From: Dysgonomonas gadei ATCC BAA-286
Lineage (GTDB): Bacteria > Bacteroidota > Bacteroidia > Bacteroidales > Dysgonomonadaceae
Reading direction: 5' to 3'
Length of the DNA stretch: 64,000 nucleotides
Assembly: GCF_000213555.1 (NCBI RefSeq)
Contig: NZ_GL891981.1
Location: 358,821 to 422,820 of the forward strand
Part shown: in pieces, positions 26,075 through 34,657 of the stretch
How the letters are laid out: each line of letters begins with the position of its first letter
Position numbering within the stretch: position 1 is the first letter of the stretch
The notes under the pieces: model-generated
Databases searched by the model: none
The model's input: only the letters and a program-made list of their open reading frames with translations
What the model was told of the DNA's origin: nothing
Position numbers and translations under genes: made by a program

Positions 26075-26232
26075 AAAATAATGTATTTATAACATGTTGT
26101 GTATAAGTAGATTGTAGGTTATTGTTAGAGGGGTAGTTAACTATCCCTCTATTTTTCTGTCTCCAATTGTCAGTTCTTTGCTTTACCAATCGATTGGAAT
26201 TAATCAATTATTAATTTCAAAAACAACGTATT

Positions 26233-26568
26233 ATGTATTTAGACAATGAAGACTTCCTATCATGGATGGAGAAACTATTCAAGAAGCTTACAATTATAGG
26301 TAGCGACCTAAAAGCAATGATGGCTACAGGAGAAGCATTTAACAATGAAGATAAATTGTTAGATAATCAAGATCTCGCGTTTCTTCTCAAAGTGAGTTAT
26401 CGGACTTTGCAACGTTATCGGGATAGCGGACAACTTCGATATTTCCTAGTTAGGCGAAAGACCTTCTATCGTATGGCTGATGTAAAAGAATTTATTCAAT
26501 CCTATGCCTCAAAGAAAGAGATTGTGATGTTCAACAAAGGCATAGAAGATGGTAAAACCTTGAAATGA
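26233..26568 (+). CDS. excisionase-type HTH protein of element C
   Basis: This 111-residue protein has the same layout as the HTH proteins at 3316 and 36349: an N-terminal helix, then LLDNQDLAFLLKVSYRTLQR with the recognition helix, and a wing (YFLVRRKTFYRMADVKEFI). It follows the RteC-like gene, as excision genes follow rteC in CTnDOT-type elements, and precedes the mobilisation region. A regulatory or excisionase role is inferred. Confidence 0.7.
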   Translation: MYLDNEDFLSWMEKLFKKLTIIGSDLKAMMATGEAFNNEDKLLDNQDLAFLLKVSYRTLQRYRDSGQLRYFLVRRKTFYRMADVKEFIQSYASKKEIVMFNKGIEDGKTLK

Positions 26569-26845
26569 TTCTGCATCTACTCATCTAAGCAGAATGAAGC
26601 AAAAAGGTGAGGGCTGTGTCTAGTCCATCACCCTCTCTACAGGCTCCGCATTTAGCAGAAACACCCTCGCTCAACCGCTTCGGATTGTTTAGCTAAATTG
26701 AGCAAGAGGGAACTGGACTATCGTCCTGTTCTCCTCTTGCCCTTCGGGGCAAAGCCTTCGGCTTTAGTGCTTTATAAAAAAGCACTGTTATAACACTTGC
26801 TATAACTGGAATTGATATACAATTCTGTTTAAGCAAGTTAGATAT
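26569..26845 (+). promoter_or_regulatory. putative oriT region of element C
   Basis: This 277-bp stretch directly upstream of the BfmA/BtgB genes is rich in inverted repeats. Examples are agtgctt/aagcact at 26766-26786 and gttata/tataac at 26787-26806, plus a purine-rich gagcaagagggaact block near 26700. Mobilisable Bacteroides elements carry oriT immediately upstream of these genes. It does not resemble the A/B oriT core. Confidence 0.45.
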
Positions 26846-27457
26846 ATGAATAACTATAAAATAGTTATAACTATGGAAAAACAGAATAGAAAAACCATAT
26901 TTACCACCATAGCCATAGACAAAGAAACAGATAGACTAATTGAGAAACTCAGTAAACGCTATTCACTGAAAAAAGGAGAAATTACAAAGCTTGCTTTTCT
27001 GTATTTAGATAAGGCAAATATCAATCCAAGCGAAGCACCCGAATCGACAAAAGCCGAATTAAGAAAGATCAATAAACGACAAGATGATATTATCCGTTTT
27101 ATTCGCCACTACGAAGAAGAACAACTCAATCCGATGATACGCACAAGTAATTCAATCGCCACAAGATTTGATCAGATTGTCAAATCAATGGAAGATATTA
27201 TTCTCTCCCATCTTAAAGCCAATCAGGAAGGACAGAGCAATCTGTTAAGGATGTTAAGCGAGAAATTTATAGGACACGCCGATGTGATTAACAATCAAGG
27301 GAAACAGCTATCAGCAATCTATAAGACTCAACAAAAAGATAATAAGAAACTACTGCAACTTATCAGCTTGTATTCAGAACTAGCCACAACAGGATTAATG
27401 GATGGAAAACGAAAAGAGAATCTAAAAACAGAAATTATCAATCTGATTAATGAGTAA
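26846..27457 (+). CDS. BfmA/BtgA family mobilisation accessory protein
   Basis: This 203-residue protein has a ribbon-helix-helix-like N-terminal part (TTIAIDKETDRLIEKLSKRY, about 22-41) followed by a long helical, probably coiled-coil region. BfmA/BtgA proteins bind oriT and help the relaxase in Bacteroides mobilisable transposons. A second in-frame ATG at 26873 (MEKQNRK) may be the true start. The gene overlaps the relaxase gene by 8 bp. Confidence 0.75.
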   Translation: MNNYKIVITMEKQNRKTIFTTIAIDKETDRLIEKLSKRYSLKKGEITKLAFLYLDKANINPSEAPESTKAELRKINKRQDDIIRFIRHYEEEQLNPMIRTSNSIATRFDQIVKSMEDIILSHLKANQEGQSNLLRMLSEKFIGHADVINNQGKQLSAIYKTQQKDNKKLLQLISLYSELATTGLMDGKRKENLKTEIINLINE

Positions 27458-28376
27458 TAACATCACACACACACAAATAATAAACAAAATGAATATAGAT
27501 TTTCCACCACCATCCAAAGGGACATATAACAATGCAGGGAGCTGTAAACGGCTAGCCCAATACCTAGAGCATGAGGATTTGGAACGGATGGAGAAAGGCA
27601 TTTATATCGAAGGCTTTTTCAATCTGACAGAAGAAAATCTATATAAATCGCAAGTTGTGAAAGATATAGACAATAACAGAGCTCAGTTGTTGAAAACTGA
27701 TGCCAAGTTTTACGCTATCCATATCAGTCCATCGGCTAAAGAACTACAAGCAATGGGAAGCACAGAGCAGGAGCAAGCCGAAGCGATGCGAAAATATATT
27801 CGGGAAGTATTTATTCCTGAATATGCCAAGAACTTCAATAAAGGTCTATCAGCAGATGATATTAAGTTTTATGGGAAGATTCACTTTGATAGAAGTCGTT
27901 CGAATAACCAAAACAATATACACTGTCATATTATTGTCAGTAGAAAAGACCAAGCCAATAAAATTAAACTCTCACCATTAACAAATCATCGCAACACCAA
28001 CAAAGGAGTAATTAAAGGAGGTTTTGATAGAACCAATCTTTTTCAACAGGTAGAACAGCGATTTGATATACTGTTCAACTATAATCGAGCATTGGATGAA
28101 TCCTTTGAATATTATAATACTATGAAGAATGGTTCTATCCAAGATCAATTGAGAATGGAAGAACGTATAGATGAATTCACTAATTCAGTAAGTCATGCAG
28201 TCAAGCAATCAGTAAGTCAGCAAACAAGAGAGTCGGTTAGTCAATCAGTCATTATTCCTGATTTGGGATTATCTTCTGCTTTAGGTATTTTTTCTACTGA
28301 AGTTTATGGTGAGGATATGCAGGAATTGAAAAAAATGGAAGAGCGGAAAAAGAGGAGTAACGGACAGAAAATGTAG
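27450..28376 (+). CDS. BtgB-like relaxase (DUF5712 type)
   Basis: This protein of 308 residues carries KIHFDRSRSNNQNNIHCHII, with H145 and the H158-x-H160 pair forming a probable HUH metal site, and FYAIHISPS near 88-96 with another conserved histidine. The family nicks oriT and leads transfer of mobilisable elements such as those carrying btgAB. The C-terminal 70 residues are polar and low in complexity (many Ser, Gln). Translation is coupled to the accessory gene. Catalytic tyrosine assignment is not attempted. Confidence 0.75.
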   Translation: MSNNITHTQIINKMNIDFPPPSKGTYNNAGSCKRLAQYLEHEDLERMEKGIYIEGFFNLTEENLYKSQVVKDIDNNRAQLLKTDAKFYAIHISPSAKELQAMGSTEQEQAEAMRKYIREVFIPEYAKNFNKGLSADDIKFYGKIHFDRSRSNNQNNIHCHIIVSRKDQANKIKLSPLTNHRNTNKGVIKGGFDRTNLFQQVEQRFDILFNYNRALDESFEYYNTMKNGSIQDQLRMEERIDEFTNSVSHAVKQSVSQQTRESVSQSVIIPDLGLSSALGIFSTEVYGEDMQELKKMEERKKRSNGQKM

Positions 28377-28560
28377 CACCTTGGGTTAATAAATCAGATA
28401 TACTTGTCTTAACTTTTTTGAGATATATCAGGAATTAATATAAGATGATTTAGGGAATAATTAAAGACTTTGTGGAAAAATTATCTATATGATAAATACG
28501 ATTATAGCCTATATATTTTATTATTAAAATGTGTAACAAACGTCATTAAGTTTAATTTAT

Positions 28561-28568
28561 TATCTTTG
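28561..28568 (+). promoter_or_regulatory. -7 promoter element of the methyltransferase unit
   Basis: tatctttg fits TAnnTTTG, 39 bp before the ATG at 28608. The region upstream is AT-rich without a clear -33 TTTG. Confidence 0.45.
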
Positions 28569-28607
28569 TAACTACCTATATAAACAACAATTAACTAGTT
28601 GATTATT

Positions 28608-31265
28608 ATGAATTTGAATTTAAATTTGATACAAGACCTATTGATGCCATGGAATGGAGATCATTCATTTGTGGATTTAGCTGAAAATTTGGCAGAACAA
28701 CTGGGCTGGTATCCTAGTGATATTATAGAAAATAAAAATAATAGAAGCATTGCAACTGGGCATTTATTTGTTGAACATGGATTAGATAATCCTGCGGTTA
28801 TTTCTTTTATCAATAATAGTCACACAAATGCTCTATTGGAGTACAAAAATCAAACTAATATACTTGGAATCTCATATAATAATCTTATTGATTATCATAT
28901 AACAATTGATAATGGGGCAATTAGAGCTTTTCACAATCGATTAGCGATTGATAATAATATTATATATACTCAAAGACTAGATAGCTTTAGAGATACTTTA
29001 AGCAGTGATTACTTCTTTAAATATATTGATAGTCAGTCGATAAGAGCAAATCTACCTGCATTAGATGACGAATTAATAAACACTATATCTAGGTATAAAA
29101 GGTTTATTTATTCTGAATTAAATGGACGTATCTCTAATGAAGAAATTTCAAATTTTTTTAATGCAATAATATTTACTAGAGCATTCGAAGATAGTCGGGA
29201 AATAGATGGATCAGAACAAGTTCTACTAAAAAGTTTATGGTCTGAAAAAATACAATTCAGTGATATTCTATCATTATCTTTCGATAACTTAGATATCAAG
29301 TCATATCCTGATCAAATTATAAATAAGGATTTGTTTTCGAATATAAACAAGTTAGATAAAAATACATTAAATAACATATTTACTGATTTTTATAAATCAA
29401 ATAGAACTCCTTACAAGTATGACTTTTCAATAATCTCAAAGCATGCTTTAAGTCGAATATATGAAAAATATGTATCTATTCTCAATATTAAAGAGACCGA
29501 AATCGTTCAGTATAATCTCTTTAATAATACACCAAATCCATACGAAGAAGTTAATAAATCAAGTGGTAGTTATTATACTCCTCAATTTATAGCTCGTTTT
29601 TTCAGCAGATATATAGAAAAGGTCAATCCTAATATATTAAATGGAGATTTGAAAATTCTAGAACCTGCTGTTGGATCTGGAATTTTCCTAAGGACTTTGG
29701 TTGAAAATATTACGGATAAGAGATCTATCCAAAAAGCATTTTCTAATTTAACTGGAATAGACAAAAATAGTACAGCTTGTGATGCTGCAAAGCTATCCCT
29801 AACATTATTACATTTAGTAATTACAGGAGAACTACCTAAAGAAAATTTGAATATAATTAATCAAGATTCTATTAATTATTTTACGAACAATAAAAACTTC
29901 AAATGTGATGTTGTAATTTCAAATCCGCCTTTTATTAGTTATGGATTAATGTCTAACGAAGATCGGAATAAGGTTAAATCTTTTCTAGCAGAATACTCAT
30001 ATAATAAATATGATCTTTATCTATCTTTTGTAAAAATAGGAATTGATTCTCTTAATGAAGGAGGAATTGGTCTATTCGTTTTACCTAACACATTTTTAGT
30101 TACTGATAGTGCAAAATTAATTAGGAAACATCTAGCGAATGAATGTAATATACTCTGTTTAGTTGACCTGTCATCTGTTGATTACAAAATATTCGAGGAT
30201 GCAGGAGTATACCCTATATTATTAATATTTCAGAAAAAAAAGAAAAGAGAAAAGATCACTCCAAGCGCTATAATAGCTACAATTAAAGATTATGTGGGAA
30301 AAGCCTTGACAGATATTCTTGCTGAGAAAATGTCTAATAATATGTCATATAATATATTTGGCATTTCTCAGGAATTTTTTAATAAAGAGAAATGGCATTT
30401 ATTAACTCCTGCCGAATCTAATCTAGAGATTAAACTATCTAAATATAAGAAGTTAGAAGACTTCTTAGAGACTAGAACTGGATTTGCTTCAGGCTTAATT
30501 GAAGCCTTTATTATTCCCAAAAGTAAGATCCCTAAAAAAGAAGAAGAAATATATATACCTTATCTGGGTGATCGTGAAATGATGAAATTTTCTATTATTG
30601 AAGATTCTCAAGAATATTTCTTTTATCCATATCTAAAAAATGGTTCAAAAATCGATGAAGTGACCTTAAAACATAGATTTCCTTTCACATATAAAAGATT
30701 GTATCAATTTTATAATACGTTATCTGAACGAAGTGAAGTGAAAAAAGGAAATATGCAATGGTGGGAACCTAATCGCCCTCGTAAACCTGAATTTATGATG
30801 GTTCCGAAAATTTTAACCCCACATTTAGTATTTTCTCCTAAGTTTTCTATAGATATATCAGGTAAATATGCTGTTTCTAGATCTCCATTCTTAGTATTAA
30901 AGAAAGACAGTATTTTAGCCTCTATCGATATAGATTTGATGTTTTTCATGCTTGGAATACTCAATTCCTCTGTTTGTACTTGGTATTTATTGAATCACAC
31001 ATCTCGCTATCAGAATGGCTTTATGATGATTGAGCCTAATAGTCTTAAAGAAATCCCTGTAATAGATCCAATTTCGATATCTAGACCAGCTTTTCTTAAG
31101 TATATTTCATTAGTAAAAGAACGATTTTCATATAATGAAGAAAGAATACCATTCCATAAGATAATTGATTTAGAAAAAGAAATTGATCATATGACATTAG
31201 ATTTTTACAATCTTAGTAAAGAGGAAAATGATATAATCTTAGGAAATTATGGCAATTTTAATTGA
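28608..31265 (+). CDS. N6-adenine DNA methyltransferase with specificity domain (Eco57I-like)
   Basis: This protein has 885 residues from ATG 28608 (a TTG at 28599 would add three). It has an N-terminal region of about 300 residues without a recognised motif, then motif X YYTPQ (322-326), motif I EPAVGSG (352-358) and the catalytic NPPF (439-442), followed by a TaqI-like specificity domain (LETRTGFASGLIEAFIIPKS, about 620 onward). This layout suits a type II/IIG-like enzyme that both recognises and methylates a target. The nuclease is apparently supplied in trans by the DUF3883 gene two positions downstream. Base composition is clearly more AT-rich than the flanking genes. Confidence 0.85.
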   Translation: MNLNLNLIQDLLMPWNGDHSFVDLAENLAEQLGWYPSDIIENKNNRSIATGHLFVEHGLDNPAVISFINNSHTNALLEYKNQTNILGISYNNLIDYHITIDNGAIRAFHNRLAIDNNIIYTQRLDSFRDTLSSDYFFKYIDSQSIRANLPALDDELINTISRYKRFIYSELNGRISNEEISNFFNAIIFTRAFEDSREIDGSEQVLLKSLWSEKIQFSDILSLSFDNLDIKSYPDQIINKDLFSNINKLDKNTLNNIFTDFYKSNRTPYKYDFSIISKHALSRIYEKYVSILNIKETEIVQYNLFNNTPNPYEEVNKSSGSYYTPQFIARFFSRYIEKVNPNILNGDLKILEPAVGSGIFLRTLVENITDKRSIQKAFSNLTGIDKNSTACDAAKLSLTLLHLVITGELPKENLNIINQDSINYFTNNKNFKCDVVISNPPFISYGLMSNEDRNKVKSFLAEYSYNKYDLYLSFVKIGIDSLNEGGIGLFVLPNTFLVTDSAKLIRKHLANECNILCLVDLSSVDYKIFEDAGVYPILLIFQKKKKREKITPSAIIATIKDYVGKALTDILAEKMSNNMSYNIFGISQEFFNKEKWHLLTPAESNLEIKLSKYKKLEDFLETRTGFASGLIEAFIIPKSKIPKKEEEIYIPYLGDREMMKFSIIEDSQEYFFYPYLKNGSKIDEVTLKHRFPFTYKRLYQFYNTLSERSEVKKGNMQWWEPNRPRKPEFMMVPKILTPHLVFSPKFSIDISGKYAVSRSPFLVLKKDSILASIDIDLMFFMLGILNSSVCTWYLLNHTSRYQNGFMMIEPNSLKEIPVIDPISISRPAFLKYISLVKERFSYNEERIPFHKIIDLEKEIDHMTLDFYNLSKEENDIILGNYGNFN

Positions 31266-31773
31266 AGAAAAAGCTCTTTATGGAAGGACTAATCAGATTA
31301 GAAAGATTTTACTATCTATTAATTCTCGAATTGCAGCAGAAAGCAAGCCTCAGCAGAATAATTCTGTTATAATTTATGCAAAAGATTCTATAGGCAATGA
31401 CCCTAAAGCTCTTTTTAAAACAAGTAATCAAAATATAAAGGCTAAGTATTTTGAAATCTGGATGCGCAATTCAGCAAAAACGTGGATCTTACAAAAGTTA
31501 TATTTTCAGCTTAAAATGAAAAAAGACATTAATGATTATGCTGAGATTTTAGCCTTTCATATTGATCTTGATATTCTTGAGGAGAGTTATAAAAAATACC
31601 CTCATATACATATTAAACATCCTGAATTTGAATGTATCTCTAATGCTCATATATCTCTAAATTTAAACGATTATTTAGAAATAACAAGCTCTATTGAAAA
31701 ATTCGATAAGAATTTTTCTAAAATATTGAGCATGATAGAAAAGGAATTTATATCGAAATTTCGTCCTAATTAA
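31249..31773 (+). CDS. hypothetical protein between methyltransferase and DUF3883 nuclease
   Basis: This 174-residue protein is not assigned to a family. It begins with a short helix (ILIEEKALYGRTNQIRKILLSINSRIAAES), then mixed alpha/beta sequence and a helical C-terminus. There is no signal peptide, membrane segment or catalytic motif. The start codon lies 16 bp inside the methyltransferase gene and its stop is 21 bp before the next, so all three are one transcript. It is probably a partner or specificity component of the system. Confidence 0.6.
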   Translation: MAILIEEKALYGRTNQIRKILLSINSRIAAESKPQQNNSVIIYAKDSIGNDPKALFKTSNQNIKAKYFEIWMRNSAKTWILQKLYFQLKMKKDINDYAEILAFHIDLDILEESYKKYPHIHIKHPEFECISNAHISLNLNDYLEITSSIEKFDKNFSKILSMIEKEFISKFRPN

Positions 31774-31794
31774 AACAGATTAAATCATTATCAA

Positions 31795-32901
31795 ATGACT
31801 GATTTTAGAAAAGAAGAACTTGAATTCATAAACAACTTGTCCAGTAGATCTTATAGCAATAATACTATGGAATCTAATTCCATCTATAGTGAACGAGAAA
31901 AATTTAAGGCTTTTAAATATAAACTTAAGCTATTAGCTGAGCAGTTTAAGATCCAATTTGACTCTGATTTCGGGGAATTTATATCTGGAGCTTCTTCTGG
32001 TAATCCAATTAAATTTGGAGGGACTAAATTGAATAGAATTTGGTCTGGTATTTTTAAAGGAGCAGGGAACAAGCAATATGCAGCACAAATTAGTTTTGTT
32101 GTAGATTCAGAATCAAATGCGTTAGATATAGGATTTTACTTTGGAAGAGCTGCTTCTAGAGGAAAATCTGCAGATATGGATCGGCTCTTATTCCTTGGGA
32201 AAACTCTATCTCAAACAATAAGCTCAAGTATATACCTAAAAAAACAATATGAAGAATTAATCGATTTTGGTTTTAAACCAATATCTGACAGTAAGGAAAT
32301 AAGCTCAGAAGACTGGTTAAATATTATAACCGAAACACCGCAAAACAGCCAATTAGTTTATAAATTAAAAGTTAATGAAAAAGGAATAATTGAGACTTCA
32401 ACAATCGCGTTATATGTAAAGATGTTATTGTTTCTAATGGCTATTATACCTACAGAAGGCTCTGATAAATCTGATATAAAACAATCTTATCTAACACCTG
32501 AGCAAAGAGCTGAACAAGCAAAAAGAAAAGCCTTAATTGGTTTAAAAGGAGAAAAGTTTATATTTGGAAAAGAGCAGGAAAGATTAATAAAACTGAATAT
32601 AAATCATAAATTTTATTTGGAGCACGTATCCTTAATCTCAGATATATTTGGTTACGATATAAAGTCTTGTGATGATAAAAAAAATGAAATATTCATTGAA
32701 GTAAAAACTACGACAAGAAAGAAACAAGACTATTTAGCTAATCAGTTTTTCTTGTCTGATTTAGAATATAAATTTTATCAAAATAATAAATCAAAATATA
32801 AGCTAATTCGGGTTTACGATATTGAGGGTATTCCTGAATTTGAGGAAGTAAATCTTAATGATGTGCATTTACACATCGATTCCTATCGAGTTGAGATATA
32901 G
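31795..32901 (+). CDS. DUF3883-domain (PD-(D/E)xK) putative restriction nuclease
   Basis: This 368-residue protein has an unassigned N-terminal region (1-250) and a C-terminal DUF3883-like domain: GLKGEKFIFGKEQERLI, GYDIKS with D288, and IEVKTTTR with E302 and K304, the usual D...E-x-K nuclease triad. DUF3883 domains occur in restriction and other defence genes. As the last gene of the methyltransferase unit it is the likely DNA-cleaving subunit. Nuclease activity is inferred from the motif. Confidence 0.75.
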   Translation: MTDFRKEELEFINNLSSRSYSNNTMESNSIYSEREKFKAFKYKLKLLAEQFKIQFDSDFGEFISGASSGNPIKFGGTKLNRIWSGIFKGAGNKQYAAQISFVVDSESNALDIGFYFGRAASRGKSADMDRLLFLGKTLSQTISSSIYLKKQYEELIDFGFKPISDSKEISSEDWLNIITETPQNSQLVYKLKVNEKGIIETSTIALYVKMLLFLMAIIPTEGSDKSDIKQSYLTPEQRAEQAKRKALIGLKGEKFIFGKEQERLIKLNINHKFYLEHVSLISDIFGYDIKSCDDKKNEIFIEVKTTTRKKQDYLANQFFLSDLEYKFYQNNKSKYKLIRVYDIEGIPEFEEVNLNDVHLHIDSYRVEI

Positions 32902-32939
32902 TTTCATAATACTAAACAGGATATAGTCTCTTCTATTGT

Positions 32940-32970
32940 TTTGTTCTTCAATTTTGAATTCCTATCTTTG
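32940..32970 (+). promoter_or_regulatory. complete Bacteroidetes-type promoter
   Basis: -33 TTTG at 32940-32943 and -7 TATCTTTG at 32963-32970 are separated by 19 bp, the spacing expected for the primary sigma factor of this phylum. The predicted start is near 32976, with no start codon in reach. Confidence 0.7.
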
Positions 32971-32975
32971 TAGTA

Positions 32976-33195
32976 CTGCCACAAGAAGTTGTGAAGTAGG
33001 CAGAAAAATAGTGAAATACAATCGTAGCCTCGGTCAAGGACTACTTTTTAGACATCATGCAAACAGGCTTGTATAGCCAAGTTTAAAATATACGACCCGT
33101 CCCAGCGGGATCACAGAAAGATCAGAAAATCAAAGACTCATTTCTGACAAAACAAGACAAAACTCTCTAAGATAGATTCTTAGGGAGTTTTTTTA
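32976..33195 (+). ncRNA. candidate 220-nt noncoding RNA
   Basis: The segment is delimited by the promoter at 32940-32970 and the terminator at 33161-33195, and has no useful reading frame. Its 5' end can form ctgcc (32976-32980) with ggcag (32999-33003), with an inner acaa/ttgt pair, and there is a tcagaaa/tttctga hairpin at 33122-33147. It lies between the nuclease gene and the integrase fragment of element C. No known RNA family is recognised; a regulatory RNA such as CTnDOT RteR is one possibility. Confidence 0.55.
33161..33195 (+). terminator. strong intrinsic terminator
   Basis: An 11-bp stem (33161-33171 with 33179-33189, one G-U pair) has a 7-nt loop and runs directly into seven T residues. 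Confidence 0.85.
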
Positions 33196-33257
33196 TTCCC
33201 TCCCTCAGACATAATCAGTCATTAAAATACCAATATTGGACATACATTCGTTACGGA

Positions 33258-33316
33258 ATCGTTACGGATTGAGCAAAAGACAAAGTCCGTAACGAATTAG
33301 ACTGTAACTCGTTTAT
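33258..33316. repeat. gttacgg / ccgtaac repeats, att arm-site-like
   Basis: Two direct gttacgga copies, one inverted gtccgtaac and gtaactcgtttat (33304-33316) lie within 60 bp. The last is the inverted copy of ataaacgagttac at 18097-18109, at the opposite edge of element C. Confidence 0.45.
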
Positions 33317-33394
33317 TTGTCGAAATTTGGCAGTGTTTTGTCCGCCTGACTTCTAACAATTAACAATAGTTTTGAACACTAAAATTTACGTGTT

Positions 33395-34414
33395 ATGAAT
33401 CTTATGAAGTCAACTTTTCGTGTATTGTTTTACCTCCGAAAAAATGAAGTGAACAAAAATGGTAATTCTTCTATTATGGTTAGGATTACTATAAATGGAG
33501 AACAAGTTCAGTTTAGCTCCAAGTTGCAAATCAAGCCTGAACTATGGGATACTAAGAATGGAAAGGCAGTCGGCAAAAGCGCAGAGTCAATGAACACCAA
33601 TCGCCTGCTAGAATCTATTAGCGCAAAAGTAAACGAATTGTATTATAAACAGCTAAGTGACTATGGTTATGTTTCTCCAGAGAAAATAAAGAATATCATA
33701 TTAGGTGTAGATACCGATCGGAAAAAGATGTTATTGGAATATTTTTCTGAACACAATGAGTTCTATTTATCGAAGATTGGAAAAGGTACTTCGCTCACAA
33801 CTGCTAATCGTTACAAACTGACAAGACTTCGTTTAGAAGAGTTCCTAAAAACAGAATACAATCTTTCAGATATTCCTGTTTTTGAGCTGACTCCTGTTTT
33901 TGTTGAAAAATTCTCACTCTTTCTCATGAATACACATAAGTGTAATAACAATACAGCATTGAAGTTTATCCAACGATTTAGAACAGTCTTTCATTATATA
34001 AAGAATACTGGAGCAGATATAAAGATTAATCCTTTTGGCGGTTTAAAACTCCGCACAACCAAGGTTGTTAGAGAGATATTGACTCAGGAAGAAATTGATA
34101 CCATCTATGAAAAGGAATTCTTAACCGAAAGACTAGGTCAAGTAAGAGATATCTTCATTTTTATGTGCTATACAGGTCTTAGCTATATTGATGCAGCACA
34201 ACTAACAGAAGATAATATCAAAACCGCATTTGATGGACATCAATGGGTAATGACCAAACGTCAAAAGACGAGCGTACCCTCTAATATTCGACTTCTCGAA
34301 GTTCCACTAGCTATAATTGAAAAGTACAGAGACAAACAAAAAGATGGGAAACTATTTCCCATATGCTCTAACCAGAAGATGAACGAATACTTTAAGGAAA
34401 CAGCAGCCATTTAG
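33395..34414 (+). pseudogene. tyrosine recombinase truncated before its catalytic end
   Basis: This 339-residue protein has the complete N-terminal arm-binding domain (STFRVLFYLRKNEVNKNGNS), core-binding domain and the first catalytic block (MCYTGLSYIDAAQL, the VMTKRQKT beta-hairpin), but stops at NEYFKETAAI, before the H-x-x-R, GH and tyrosine motifs. The missing 59 residues are encoded at 18154-18333, 15 kb away at the other end of element C. Both breakpoints fall at an ATT codon in the same phase; joined they would give about 398 residues, close to the family norm of about 405. As it stands it cannot catalyse recombination. Confidence 0.8.
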
Positions 34415-34657
34415 AAAAGGGAGAGCAAACGAAGGTAATTAAAACTTAATCAAAGGATTAAGTAAAACGGCTCTTTTAGCCAAAGGAGAATAAACGCACG
34501 AAAAAGCAAAGATGACAGCGAGTTCAGTTACCAAATCATTACCTGAGTAACTTTACGAAACTGGAGTCTATTCGACACTTATTCAATGGTTTGCGTAATT
34601 TTGCATAGCACCGGATAACTCTAAGTAAACTAAATTTGTAATTAAAAAATTAGAGTT
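34415..34657. other. junction region between element C and the element-B integrase
   Basis: A 243-bp stretch without genes. It holds TTACC-type repeats (34527-34551) and the core-like gtaattttgc at 34595-34604, which fits GTANNTTTGC, the core consensus known for IntDOT elements. Confidence 0.45.
34595..34611 (+). other. IntDOT-like att core motif upstream of the element-B integrase
   Basis: gtaattttgcatagca starts 63 bp before the integrase ATG. It matches the IntDOT core pattern GTANNTTTGC and, over attttgcata, the inverted site at 17916-17928. Attachment-site function is inferred. Confidence 0.5.

Larger units (their letters stand above)
32902..33394 (+). other. intergenic region holding a candidate ncRNA and att-like repeats
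   Basis: It contains a full promoter, a structured transcript and an intrinsic terminator (32940-33195), then a set of gttacgg/ccgtaac repeats at 33258-33316 upstream of the truncated integrase. Confidence 0.55.

Noticed and set aside
31249..32901. BREX or DISARM system
   Set aside because: No PglZ, BrxC, helicase or phospholipase-D-like gene accompanies the methyltransferase; only a DUF3883-type nuclease and a small unknown protein do.
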